Source: Kangiellaceae bacterium
GTDB taxonomy: Bacteria; Pseudomonadota; Gammaproteobacteria; Enterobacterales; Kangiellaceae
DNA: 10,722 nucleotides
NCBI GenBank assembly: GCA_030148365.1
Contig: JASBTO010000005.1
Span: forward strand, 1 to 10,722
Direction: 5' to 3'
Both the position numbers and the translations under genes were made by a program. The notes below the pieces were generated by a model. It had not been told where the DNA came from and ran no database searches. It saw nothing but the letters and a program-made list of their open reading frames with translations. Below, in pieces: positions 1-7,309 of this stretch (the stretch's first letter is position 1; each line of letters starts with the position of its first letter).

Positions 1-2
1 CC

Positions 3-632
3 ATGACCCATCCGCTAGCCAACCTTCTAGAAAACAATCGAAGCTGGTCTGAATCCATCGCCGCTGAAAAGCCGGGATTTTTCGAAACCCTGTCGAAACA
101 GCAGAATCCCGATTATCTGTGGATTGGCTGCTCCGACAGCCGGGTGCCGGCCAATGAAATCGTCGGCCTGCTGCCGGGAGAATTGTTCGTGCATCGCAAT
201 GTCGGCAACCTGGTCCGGCACACGGATCTGAATTGCCTGTCGGTGATCCAGTTCGCGGTCGACATTCTCAAGGTCAAACACATCATTGTCTGCGGCCACT
301 ATGGCTGCGGCGCCGTGCAAGCGAGTTTGCTCAACCAGCGGGTCGGACTGGCCGACAACTGGCTGGCCAACATCAAACATATTCGCCGGGTCAATCACGC
401 CGAACTCGACAAGATTGACAACCAGAGTGACCGGGTCAACCGATTGTGTGAAATGAATGTCATCGAGCAGGTCAAAAGCGTCTGCCACAGTACGGTAATA
501 CAGGATGCCTGGAGCCGTGAGCAACCGGTGACCGTGCACGGCTGGGTTTATAGCCTCAAGGATGGCCTGGTCAAGGATCTGGAGATTTCTATCAGCAGTG
601 CCGCCGAGTTGGAAGGCTTTGAGCCGATCTGA
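3..632 (+). CDS. can: Beta-class (type II) carbonic anhydrase
   Basis: This 209-residue cytoplasmic zinc enzyme interconverts CO2 and bicarbonate, supplying bicarbonate to carboxylases. The beta-CA signature is complete. The expected zinc ligands are Cys43, Asp45, His99 and Cys102, and the Asp45/Arg47 dyad lies in the motif CSDSR. Trp40, Gly42 and Tyr183 match the residues that form the non-catalytic bicarbonate site of type II enzymes such as E. coli Can and the Haemophilus enzyme, so allosteric bicarbonate inhibition is likely (inference from family knowledge). Length is close to the usual 200-220 residues, so the ATG at position 3 is probably the true start, although only two upstream bases are visible and no ribosome site can be judged. 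The gene converges on ygfZ across 34 nt, in which I see no clear terminator. Confidence 0.95.
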   Translation: MTHPLANLLENNRSWSESIAAEKPGFFETLSKQQNPDYLWIGCSDSRVPANEIVGLLPGELFVHRNVGNLVRHTDLNCLSVIQFAVDILKVKHIIVCGHYGCGAVQASLLNQRVGLADNWLANIKHIRRVNHAELDKIDNQSDRVNRLCEMNVIEQVKSVCHSTVIQDAWSREQPVTVHGWVYSLKDGLVKDLEISISSAAELEGFEPI

Positions 633-666
633 ATCGGGAGCTTGAAACTGCCGGTGGGTCTGCGGA

Positions 667-1671
667 TTACTGAAGCAGGGTCACCGGCTCCGAAGTCTCC
701 TCCAGGGTCAGCGAATCGCTTCCTGACGCCTTGTCGGCGAGGGTCATCAGCAGCAAGGTCTCACCATCGCAGGGCGCCGCGCGGATAATCTCGCCGACGG
801 ACTTGTCATCCAGCATCACTTTGGCGCCCGGCTCGGCTCCGGTCGCGCCGGAAATTTTGCCCCGCGCCACATGGGTCTTGAGTTTGCCCCGGTAATGCAT
901 GCGGGCGACGATCTCCTGACCGGTATAGCAGCCCTTGTCAAAACTGACACCGCCGGCGTCCTCAAGGCCGACGAACGCCGGCAGAAACAGCCCCACGGTT
1001 TGCCCGTATATCGCCGGTATTCCCGCTTCGATTTCCCGTGCCTGCCACCAGGCCGTGGCCTCGGGTTTGGCCACCTTGCACATCAGGGGCCAGAGTTCCT
1101 GGGCCTTGCCGACGGGACAAACCAGAATGGCTGCCTGTCCGGACACCGGGCTGGCAATGACGGAGATATCGTCCCGGGTATGGCTGCCAAAAGCAGCCTC
1201 CGGGCGCCGGGGAAGCCCTGCACTTTCGGGCACCGGAGCCAGACCGATCACGGCAAGCTCATCGGTAACGTCGCTCAGATCGGTCTGGTAGAAAACCGCA
1301 TACTTTTTCAGGGTCGTCAGGGTGTGGGTGAGGATCTCCGACGGCAGCAGCAGATAAAAATCATCCTGGCGCCGGAATATGACAAAGATGGAATGCAAAC
1401 GGCCCTTGGGATCGCACAAGCCACCGAGGCTCGCCTGCTGGTCGTCGAGTTTGTGGATATCGCAGGTCAGCTGGCCCTGAAGCAGTTTGGCGGCGTCCCG
1501 GCCGCTGACTTTTATTACCCCGAGGTCGGTCAGGGGAACGATATGCCCGTCGGTTGTATCCGTGGCGTCCTTGTCCGTGTGCTGCTCCGAAACCGGAAAC
1601 TCCGTGAGTTCCCCCCGGGCGCCAAACTGGCCTCCCTGTTCCTGCAACCATTGTATCCAGCGATTTCCCAT
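667..1671 (-). CDS. ygfZ: YgfZ/GcvT-like folate-binding protein
   Basis: This 334-residue protein is of the YgfZ family, a relative of the glycine-cleavage T protein. It binds tetrahydrofolate and supports certain Fe-S enzymes, including the MiaB-type tRNA methylthiolation step (family knowledge). The diagnostic motif KGCYTGQE is present at residues 246-253, with the family's conserved cysteine at Cys248. It follows a GcvT-like N-terminal fold (about residues 45-240) and precedes a small C-terminal beta domain. The first 40 residues are polar and variable. The start ATG (complement of 1669-1671) has no strong Shine-Dalgarno sequence. It is 131 nt from the divergent sdhE start, the same head-to-head arrangement known from E. 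coli. A TACAAT -10-like hexamer lies on the minus strand at 1712-1707, but no matching -35 is obvious. Confidence 0.93.
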   Translation of the reverse strand: MGNRWIQWLQEQGGQFGARGELTEFPVSEQHTDKDATDTTDGHIVPLTDLGVIKVSGRDAAKLLQGQLTCDIHKLDDQQASLGGLCDPKGRLHSIFVIFRRQDDFYLLLPSEILTHTLTTLKKYAVFYQTDLSDVTDELAVIGLAPVPESAGLPRRPEAAFGSHTRDDISVIASPVSGQAAILVCPVGKAQELWPLMCKVAKPEATAWWQAREIEAGIPAIYGQTVGLFLPAFVGLEDAGGVSFDKGCYTGQEIVARMHYRGKLKTHVARGKISGATGAEPGAKVMLDDKSVGEIIRAAPCDGETLLLMTLADKASGSDSLTLEETSEPVTLLQ

Positions 1672-1746
1672 AATGAGCGAGTGCGATTGTCTGGCAGATG
1701 CTGCTCATTGTAAATGTGCCAACGGGCAATTGCACCGTCAGTGAAG

Positions 1747-1775
1747 TTGGTTCGCCGGCGCGGTGCCGATACAAT
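1747..1775 (+). promoter_or_regulatory. Candidate sigma-70 promoter for sdhE-ygfX
   Basis: A TTGGTT -35-like hexamer (1747-1752), a 17-nt spacer and a good TACAAT -10 (1770-1775) lie 28 nt before the sdhE ATG. The -35 matches only the TTG of the consensus, so the call rests mainly on the -10, the ideal spacing and the position in the ygfZ/sdhE divergent region. Confidence 0.5.
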
Positions 1776-1802
1776 GTGTCAAAACCTCTGGCTGATCAGT
1801 CT

Positions 1803-2060
1803 ATGGAATCAAATCAGGAAACCTACGCACGACTGCGCTGGGCTTGCCGGCGGGGCATGCTGGAGCTTGACGTTATCCTGCAACCCTGGCTCGAAAACAA
1901 TTTTGCTGATCTGTCGCGGGATGAGCAGGAACTGTTCGCCCGCTTTCTGGAGTCGCCGGATCCGGATCTCTTTGCCTGGCTGATGGGTTATGAAACGCCG
2001 GCACAGCAATTTTCCGAGCTGGTCGCCCGCATTCGCCGGTACAACGATGGCCTGACATGA
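1803..2060 (+). CDS. sdhE: SdhE, FAD assembly factor for succinate dehydrogenase
   Basis: This 85-residue cytoplasmic protein is of the SdhE/YgfY (Sdh5) family. It promotes covalent attachment of FAD to the flavoprotein subunit of succinate dehydrogenase and fumarate reductase (family knowledge). The conserved RGxxE motif is seen as RGMLE at residues 17-21, preceded by WACR and followed by the downstream DPDLF-WLM segment (residues 53-61), both typical of the family. The frame stays open upstream to an ATG at 1698, but the ATG at 1803 gives the family's normal length and N-terminus and lies after the candidate promoter, so I chose it. No strong Shine-Dalgarno sequence precedes it. The stop overlaps the ygfX start (ATGA at 2057-2060), indicating translational coupling. 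Confidence 0.93.
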   Translation: MESNQETYARLRWACRRGMLELDVILQPWLENNFADLSRDEQELFARFLESPDPDLFAWLMGYETPAQQFSELVARIRRYNDGLT

Positions 2061-2494
2061 GCCAGACCTATCACCTGCGCCTGAAACGATCTCCGGGGCT
2101 GCTGGCGGTGACGGTGTTCCTGCACGGGTTCGGGGTTCTGGCGAGTTTCTGGAGCCTGGAACCGGTGGCGGCAATGGGCTTTTCAGTGTTGTTTATCGGC
2201 AATTTGCTCTGGCTCTGGCGCCGCAATCTGCGACCGGCCGTGCAAACCGTGAATATGGTGATATTCCGGGAGACCGAATGGCTGTTGCAACAGGACGGCC
2301 GGGAAGTGCCGGTCCAGGTGTGCGGCTCCACCGTCGTCTGGCCGTGGCTGGTGAGGCTGGTTTTTCGTTATGAAGAGAACAACCGCAAGGGCAGTTTGTT
2401 GATCCCGCGGGATGCCATGTCGGATACGGATTACCGGCACCTGAGCCGGTGCTTGCGGGTGGTGGCGGTGCCGGATGCGGCGCCTTCAGCCTGA
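2057..2494 (+). CDS. ygfX: YgfX family inner-membrane protein
   Basis: This 145-residue protein carries two adjacent hydrophobic helices (about residues 14-33 and 36-55), followed by a basic turn (WRRN, 54-57) and a cytoplasmic C-terminal domain. That is the architecture of YgfX/CptA proteins. The start overlaps the sdhE stop by four bases, and the sdhE-ygfX pairing is the main support for the name, because family members are poorly conserved. In E. coli, YgfX was reported as a toxin (CptA) acting on MreB and FtsZ with SdhE as partner. In Serratia it interacts with SdhE. The toxin role is disputed, so function here is unresolved. Its last 9 bases overlap the 3' end of nadB on the other strand. 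Confidence 0.82.
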   Translation: MSQTYHLRLKRSPGLLAVTVFLHGFGVLASFWSLEPVAAMGFSVLFIGNLLWLWRRNLRPAVQTVNMVIFRETEWLLQQDGREVPVQVCGSTVVWPWLVRLVFRYEENNRKGSLLIPRDAMSDTDYRHLSRCLRVVAVPDAAPSA

Positions 2495-4105
2495 ACCGGG
2501 CTCTTCGGACTTGCCGTCCGGAGACAGCACCGTATCCCGGGCGACGGGGGCCAGATCCGGGTAATCCCGGGTGTAGTGCAAGCCGCGACTTTCCTTGCGG
2601 TCCATGGCGCAGCGTACCATCAGTTCCGCGACCTGGACCAGATTACGCAGTTCCAGCAAGTCGTTGGTAACCCGGAAATTGGCGTAATAGTCATGGATCT
2701 CCTGCTGCAGTAACTGGATGCGCCGCAAGGCCCGCTCCAGCCGCTTGTCAGTGCGCACGATACCGACATAATCCCACATCAATCGCCGAAGTTCGTGCCA
2801 GTTATGGTGCACAACCACTTCTTCATCGGCATCGGTGACCTGACTTTCATCCCAGTCCGGAATCTCCGGCAGGGCCCTGTCGGTGCGCCAGCGGGCGCGG
2901 ATATCTTCAGCCGCGGACTGAGCGAATACCAGGCATTCCAGCAAGGAGTTGCTGGCCATCCGGTTGGCGCCGTGCAAGCCGGTGCAGGCCACTTCCCCAA
3001 TGGCGTAAAGCCCCTTTATATCGGTCCTGCTGTGCAAGTCCACCACGACCCCGCCGCAGGTGTAGTGTGCGGCGGGCACCACGGGAATGGCCTCTTTGGT
3101 TATGTCGATGCCGAATTCCAGGCACCGCTGGTAGATGGTCGGGAAATGTTCCCGGATAAAGTCGGCGGGTTTGTGGCTGATATCCAGGTACAGGCAATCG
3201 ACGCCGAGCCGCTTGATCTCATGGTCAATGGCGCGGGCGACGATATCCCGGGGCGCCAATTCCGCGCGCGGGTCGAAGTCGGGCATGAACCGGCTGCCGT
3301 CGGGCCGCTTGAGCAAGCCGCCTTCGCCCCGGATGGCCTCGGTGATGAGGAAGCTGCGGGCGTCCGGGTGAAACAGGCAGGTCGGGTGAAACTGGTTGAA
3401 CTCCAGGTTGCTGACCCGGCACCCGGCCCGCCAGGCCATGGCGATGCCGTCGCCGCTGGCGACGTCGGGATTGCTGGTATAGAGGTAGACCTTGCTGGCG
3501 CCACCGGTAGCCAATACCACGTAGCGGGCCCGGAACACTTCGACCAGCCCGGACTCGAGATGCAGGGCATAGGCGCCATGGCAGCGTGCTTCGACGTCCT
3601 CGGGCGAACGGTCGGTGATCAGGTCGACGGCGATGTATTGTTCAAACAAACGCACAGACGGCTGTCGGAGGACGGCGCCCGCCAGGGTGGTGGCAACCGC
3701 GCGACCGGTGGCATCCCGGGAATGAATGATGCGCCGATGGCTGTGGCCACCCTCCCGGGTCAAATGGTAGTGATCGCCAATGGCGTCCGGTTCCCGGCTG
3801 AAAGCGACGCCGTTGCGGATCAGCCATTCGATGGCGTCCCGGGAGTTCTCCACGGTAAAGCGCACCGCGTCCTCGTCACAAAGGCCGGCGCCCGCCACCA
3901 GGGTGTCCTGAACGTGGGACTCGACTGAGTCCTCATCGTCGAGCACCGCCGCGATGCCGCCCTGGGCATAAAAGGTGGAACCTTCGGTCACTGCGCCCTT
4001 GCTGAGTACCGCGATGCTGCCCAGATCCGCCAGCCGCAGAGCAAGGCTCAGGCCGGCGGCGCCACTGCCGATCACCAGAATGTCGCAGTCATGAACCTTG
4101 CTCAT
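2486..4105 (-). CDS. nadB: L-aspartate oxidase (quinolinate synthase B)
   Basis: NadB is a cytoplasmic FAD enzyme that oxidises L-aspartate to iminoaspartate, which NadA condenses into quinolinate for NAD synthesis. From the chosen start it has 539 residues, against about 540 in E. coli. The N-terminal dinucleotide-binding motif GSGAAG is at 13-18. Residues matching the known active site are visible: Glu118 in EGGHSHRR, His240 in FHPT, Thr255 in LITEAIRGEG, Arg286/Arg291 in PRDIVAR, His347 in HYTCGG and Arg382 in NRMASNSLLE. A helical C-terminal domain (about 430-515) completes the fold. The ATG at 4105 places the FAD motif where the family has it. An in-frame ATG at 4156 would add 17 unconserved residues; neither start has a strong Shine-Dalgarno sequence. 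The gene is divergent from rpoE, a common gammaproteobacterial arrangement, and overlaps ygfX tail to tail. It is homologous to SdhA, but its FAD is non-covalent. Confidence 0.96.
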   Translation of the reverse strand: MSKVHDCDILVIGSGAAGLSLALRLADLGSIAVLSKGAVTEGSTFYAQGGIAAVLDDEDSVESHVQDTLVAGAGLCDEDAVRFTVENSRDAIEWLIRNGVAFSREPDAIGDHYHLTREGGHSHRRIIHSRDATGRAVATTLAGAVLRQPSVRLFEQYIAVDLITDRSPEDVEARCHGAYALHLESGLVEVFRARYVVLATGGASKVYLYTSNPDVASGDGIAMAWRAGCRVSNLEFNQFHPTCLFHPDARSFLITEAIRGEGGLLKRPDGSRFMPDFDPRAELAPRDIVARAIDHEIKRLGVDCLYLDISHKPADFIREHFPTIYQRCLEFGIDITKEAIPVVPAAHYTCGGVVVDLHSRTDIKGLYAIGEVACTGLHGANRMASNSLLECLVFAQSAAEDIRARWRTDRALPEIPDWDESQVTDADEEVVVHHNWHELRRLMWDYVGIVRTDKRLERALRRIQLLQQEIHDYYANFRVTNDLLELRNLVQVAELMVRCAMDRKESRGLHYTRDYPDLAPVARDTVLSPDGKSEEPGSG

Positions 4106-4261
4106 AAATCGGGTGCTCGAACCTGTAAAAGGTGTCTGGTGTGGGTTGAGTGGCATCCGCCGGGAGTAACAGGCACAATAACGCCAAACCTCGAGGGCAG
4201 GGTCCGTTTCCGCAATCTTGGATTATTTATTCAATTTGTTGAAGTTTTTTTATGCAAAAAC

Positions 4262-4288
4262 GAACTTTTAGATTTCAGCGGAGTCCAT
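4262..4288 (+). promoter_or_regulatory. Putative sigma-E (AlgU) autoregulatory promoter of rpoE
   Basis: GAACTT (4262-4267), exactly 16 nt, then TCCAT (4284-4288) fits the GAACTT-N16/17-TC--A consensus of sigma-E/AlgU promoters. It lies 43 nt before the rpoE ATG. The 40 bases just upstream (4221-4260) are strikingly AT-rich compared with the rest of the window and resemble an UP element. Autoregulation of rpoE/algU from such a promoter is established in E. coli and Pseudomonas; its use here is inferred from the motif and position. Confidence 0.72.
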
Positions 4289-4331
4289 TTCCGGAGCGCG
4301 TGAAACTAACGAGGCTTGTTGGGGTGCCCGT

Positions 4332-4910
4332 ATGAGTGGGGCAGAAGTCGACAAAGAGTTGGTCGCGCGGGTCCAGAAAGGCGATAAAAAAGCGTTCGAT
4401 GTGCTGGTGCTCAAGTATCAGCACAAAATCATGAATTTGATCTCGCGGTATATCAAGGATCAGCACGAAGTCATGGACGTGGCGCAGGAGGCCTTCATCA
4501 AGGCGTACCGGGCACTGCCCAACTTTCGTGGCGACAGCGCTTTTTATACGTGGATGTACCGGATAGCGATAAATACGGCGAAAAACTTTCTGGTAGCCCA
4601 GGGACGTCGGCCACCGGACACGGATATAGATTCCGTCGATGCGGAACAATTTGCCGGGGACACGGGTCTGAGGGATATAGCAAGTCCGGAGCGCATGGCG
4701 TTACATGATGAGCTCCGGGATGTGGTATTTGATGCCATAGAGCAGCTACCGGACGATTTACGCTCTGCCATCACATTGCGCGAACTGGATGGCCTGAGTT
4801 ACGAAGAGATTGCACAGGTAATGGAGTGTCCGGTAGGTACCGTGAGATCGCGAATATTCCGCGCGCGGGAAGCGATCGACAAGCGGGTCAGTCCCTTGTT
4901 GAAGCGGTAG
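4332..4910 (+). CDS. rpoE: ECF RNA polymerase sigma factor RpoE (AlgU)
   Basis: This 192-residue sigma factor directs RNA polymerase to envelope-stress promoters. Region 2 (about residues 22-88) contains AQEAFIKAYRAL and FRGDSAFYTW, hallmarks of the RpoE/AlgU group. Region 4 (about 130-182) holds the recognition helix-turn-helix with LDGLSYEEIA and CPVGTVRSRIFRARE. Sequence and length are near those of E. coli RpoE and Pseudomonas AlgU as I recall them, so this is the canonical member and not a generic ECF factor. The start is supported by GGGGTG (4321-4326) upstream of the ATG. It is the first gene of the rseABC-mucD cluster. The RpoE protein should be held inactive at the membrane by RseA until envelope stress triggers proteolysis of RseA (family knowledge). 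Confidence 0.97.
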   Translation: MSGAEVDKELVARVQKGDKKAFDVLVLKYQHKIMNLISRYIKDQHEVMDVAQEAFIKAYRALPNFRGDSAFYTWMYRIAINTAKNFLVAQGRRPPDTDIDSVDAEQFAGDTGLRDIASPERMALHDELRDVVFDAIEQLPDDLRSAITLRELDGLSYEEIAQVMECPVGTVRSRIFRAREAIDKRVSPLLKR

Positions 4911-4981
4911 CAGGCAGTTAACGGAAGATCTGTCGGAGTCAAACGGAGCGCAGAAGGTTTGACCAGGACGCAAACCGGATG

Positions 4982-5008
4982 GAATTTATTTGGCAAACGC
5001 CACTCTAT
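4982..5008 (+). promoter_or_regulatory. Weak sigma-E-like site in the rpoE-rseA gap
   Basis: GAATTT (4982-4987), 16 nt, then TCTAT (5004-5008) repeats the spacing of the two better sigma-E sites, but the -35 has T in place of the critical C of AAC. It sits 70 nt before the rseA ATG. It could be a degraded or weak promoter, or chance. Confidence 0.22.
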
Positions 5009-5078
5009 AGGCAGTAACCGGAGCGGCAGCGGCTGTAATAAAGGTTTGATATTGATTTTTCAAGTTAAGGGCTGATTT

Positions 5079-5726
5079 ATGGCATCACAGCAAAAACAGA
5101 TTGTTTCTTCCCTGATGGATGATCAGGAGTTGGCTTCCGGCTCGGTCGATCAATTGGTGAAGGACAACGAGATGCACGTCATCTGGTCCCGCTATCACAT
5201 GATCAGAGATGTGATGCAGGACGATGGCGGTACCATGCATCTGGATATCAGTACCAGGATCAGCTCCAGCCTCGCCGACGAACCTGCCATCCTGGCCCCC
5301 CGAAATATCAAGTCCACGAAATCCCGTTTCTGGCATCATGCCGGCGGTCTCGCTGTGGCAGCTTCGGTTGCCGTCGTGGCGCTGGTCGGTGTGCAGATGA
5401 ATGATTCAACGGATATGACCGGCCCCGCGCCGGGCAACCTGGTCTCGACTCCGTTGCCCCAGGAACTGGATGTCAGTGATTTGGCCAAGCAGCTGGATCC
5501 GGCAGAGCGACTGGAACTCCAGCGTATCAATGATCTGTTTCTTGCCCACACCGCCAAGTCCGCAAGCCTTGGGGTCAATGGCAGCCTGCCCTATGTCCGC
5601 GTAGTCAGCGGTGAGCGGCGCATTCCGGTCAATCTGGCCGAATTGGAGCGCCTGCAGAAACTGGAGCAGGAGCGCAAACAGCAGTTGAAACTGCAGCAGA
5701 AAGAAGACCAGCCCGAAGATCCCTGA
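5079..5726 (+). CDS. rseA: Anti-sigma-E factor RseA (MucA)
   Basis: This 215-residue single-pass inner-membrane protein holds RpoE inactive. The cytoplasmic N-terminal domain (about 1-75) has the family pattern SSLMDDQEL followed by a WSRYHMIRDVM segment (36-46). One hydrophobic helix follows (about 89-107, starting GGLAVAASVAVV). The periplasmic part (about 108-215) includes the RseA C-terminal domain and ends in a Gln/Lys/Glu-rich, probably helical tail (186-215). In the family, stress-triggered cleavage by DegS and then RseP destroys the protein and frees sigma-E; no specific cleavage site can be assigned here. No cysteine is present. The start is supported by AAGGG (5067-5071), 7 nt before the ATG. 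The gene starts 168 nt after rpoE, a longer gap than the short one in E. coli. rseB follows after 15 nt. Confidence 0.92.
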   Translation: MASQQKQIVSSLMDDQELASGSVDQLVKDNEMHVIWSRYHMIRDVMQDDGGTMHLDISTRISSSLADEPAILAPRNIKSTKSRFWHHAGGLAVAASVAVVALVGVQMNDSTDMTGPAPGNLVSTPLPQELDVSDLAKQLDPAERLELQRINDLFLAHTAKSASLGVNGSLPYVRVVSGERRIPVNLAELERLQKLEQERKQQLKLQQKEDQPEDP

Positions 5727-5741
5727 GTCCCGGCATGACTG

Positions 5742-6749
5742 ATGTGTAACCGGCTGTCACAGCAACCCGTCCTGGCCCTGTGGCTGCTGATACTGGTGTT
5801 CGCCGGCAGCGCGTCAGCGGCCGATAACGATGCCGCCGTTGGCAGCCGAGATTGGCTCGGCGAGATGTCCCGATCATTCCACACGCTTAATTACGACCTG
5901 TCCTTCGTCTATATCCGCAATCAGCAAGTCGAGTCCATGCGCCTTGTCCATGGCGTGGAGGACGGCATCGAGCGTGAACGACTGATCCATCTGGATGGCC
6001 AGATCCGGGAAGTGATCCGTGAGCAGGATACGGTGACCTGTTATTTTGACAATGCACCGCCGGTCGTGCTCGATGAAGTCTCCACACCCAACCCCATCAC
6101 CGAAACTCTGGTGCGCCGGATCCGCGAAGGCAAGGCCCATTACCGCCTCGAAGATCTGGGTCGTGACCGTATTGCCGATCGCAACGCTCGCCTGATCCGG
6201 GTTTCCTCGGGAGATGACTACCGGTATGGCTACCGCTTCTGGATGGATGAAGAGACCGGGATGTTGTTACGTTTCGATTTAATCGGCAACGACGGCGAAG
6301 TGCGGGAGCAGATAGTCGTGGTGTCCCTGAAGATTTTCGAGCAGGTGCCGGAGCAGGCTCTGGTTTCACCGCTGGCCGGGAAATACGACGGTTTGCCGGG
6401 GGCCCGGGTAATTGGCGCCCGAACTCAATCTGAGTCTGCGTCGCAACCTGACCCCTACTGGCAAATGAACTGGCTGCCCGACGGCTTTGAACTGCGCTCT
6501 TCCGGCGTGGTGCCCAACGAGAAGGAAGGGGATACCTACTCATTTCTGTTCAGTGACGGCATCGCCTCCATTTCAGTTTTTATCAATACCTTTGAGTCCG
6601 GTGCCCGCAACCAGAAGTCCCGCCTGATGAGGCGGGGCGGGACCACGGTCTATGATCTCGTCGCGCGGGATCACAGTATTACCGTGGTCGGAGACATTCC
6701 CGAGAGTACGGCCCGGAAAATTGCCCGCGCGGTCAATCGCAGCAAGTAA
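5742..6749 (+). CDS. rseB: Periplasmic sigma-E regulator RseB (MucB)
   Basis: This 335-residue protein has an N-terminal signal peptide: a hydrophobic core at residues 10-22 and a likely signal peptidase site after Ala26 in the AXA motif ASA. RseB binds the periplasmic part of RseA and shields it from DegS; lipoproteins and mislocalised LPS release it (family knowledge). The mature protein shows two parts expected of the MucB/RseB fold. The larger N-terminal LolA-like domain spans about 35-215. The smaller C-terminal domain (about 235-332) contains the family-typical stretch WQMNWLPDGFEL followed by FSDGIASISVFI. The length is slightly above the 316-318 residues of characterised members. The ATG at 5742 lacks a clear Shine-Dalgarno sequence but lies 15 nt after the rseA stop, consistent with coupled translation. 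Confidence 0.93.
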   Translation: MCNRLSQQPVLALWLLILVFAGSASAADNDAAVGSRDWLGEMSRSFHTLNYDLSFVYIRNQQVESMRLVHGVEDGIERERLIHLDGQIREVIREQDTVTCYFDNAPPVVLDEVSTPNPITETLVRRIREGKAHYRLEDLGRDRIADRNARLIRVSSGDDYRYGYRFWMDEETGMLLRFDLIGNDGEVREQIVVVSLKIFEQVPEQALVSPLAGKYDGLPGARVIGARTQSESASQPDPYWQMNWLPDGFELRSSGVVPNEKEGDTYSFLFSDGIASISVFINTFESGARNQKSRLMRRGGTTVYDLVARDHSITVVGDIPESTARKIARAVNRSK

Positions 6750-6818
6750 CACTCGTGATCTGATTCGGATTGTCGATTACAATAATTCGTCGGGTTGAAA
6801 AAAGGTACTCCGGATCCC

Positions 6819-7286
6819 ATGATTGAAGAGCAAGGCCGAATCGTTGCCGTCGAAGGGGATTATGCCTGGGTGGAAACCCGCATCAAGACCACCTGTAATT
6901 CCTGTGCTGTCCAGTCCGGCTGCGGTACCAGTGTCCTGTCGAAAGTCCTCGGGCGCAAGCTGTTCCGTACCCGGATTGCCAATGCTCTGGGGGCCAGACA
7001 GGGTGATGACGTCATGATCGCAATCCCGGAAGACACCCTGGTACGAGCCTCCCTGGTGGTCTATTTATTGCCCCTGGCCGGTCTCGTAATCGGTGCGGTC
7101 GCGGCGCGAATTCTGTTGCCGGGCAGCCATGAGGTGATGAGCATCATGGCCGGTGTGACGGGCTTTGCCGGCGGCTTACTGGCCGCGAAGACCATGATCA
7201 AGCGCGGCGAGATGGAGCAGACCGCAGTACCGGAGATGGTACGGATCCTGCCACGCCGGATACCGGTGGCGGAAAACCTTACCTGA
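6819..7286 (+). CDS. rseC: RseC/MucC family membrane protein
   Basis: This 155-residue inner-membrane protein is of the RseC/MucC family. It has a cysteine cluster C-X2-C-X5-C at Cys26, Cys29 and Cys35 (CNSCAVQSGCG) in the N-terminal domain. Two hydrophobic helices follow (about 77-99 and 106-123), with a basic cytoplasmic-type tail. Family members influence sigma-E activity and have been tied to electron-transfer or redox functions (SoxR reduction with Rnf/Rsx), but the biochemical role is unsettled. The cysteines suggest metal or Fe-S binding, which is inference. The ATG at 6819 gives the family N-terminus MIEE; the frame is also open from a TTG at 6795, which I rejected. AAGG at 6801-6804 is somewhat far upstream for a ribosome site. 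A TACAAT hexamer at 6778-6783 in the rseB-rseC gap has no good -35. Confidence 0.9.
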   Translation: MIEEQGRIVAVEGDYAWVETRIKTTCNSCAVQSGCGTSVLSKVLGRKLFRTRIANALGARQGDDVMIAIPEDTLVRASLVVYLLPLAGLVIGAVAARILLPGSHEVMSIMAGVTGFAGGLLAAKTMIKRGEMEQTAVPEMVRILPRRIPVAENLT

Positions 7287-7309
7287 AACATCTGGTTAAC
7301 TTTACCGGT

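Noticed and set aside
871..1713. A 280-codon plus-strand frame opposite ygfZ
   Set aside because: Antisense shadow; YgfZ has its diagnostic KGCYTGQE motif on the other strand.
2795..3928. A 377-codon plus-strand frame opposite nadB
   Set aside because: Antisense shadow of a fully conserved NadB; no domain, ribosome site or promoter supports it.
4106..4156. Upstream in-frame ATG that would extend NadB by 17 residues
   Set aside because: The extension is not family-like, while the ATG at 4105 places the FAD-binding motif at the usual distance from the N-terminus.
4230..4251. TTCAA/TTGAA hairpin followed by seven T, resembling a terminator
   Set aside because: The stem is only 5 bp and AT-rich, and no plus-strand gene ends upstream of it.
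4913..5022. GGCAGTTAACGGA and GGCAGTAACCGGA near the two ends of the rpoE-rseA gap
   Set aside because: Short imperfect pair with no flanking repeat structure or enclosed element; likely chance.
6795..6818. TTG start extending RseC by 8 residues
   Set aside because: The ATG at 6819 gives the family-typical MIEE N-terminus.
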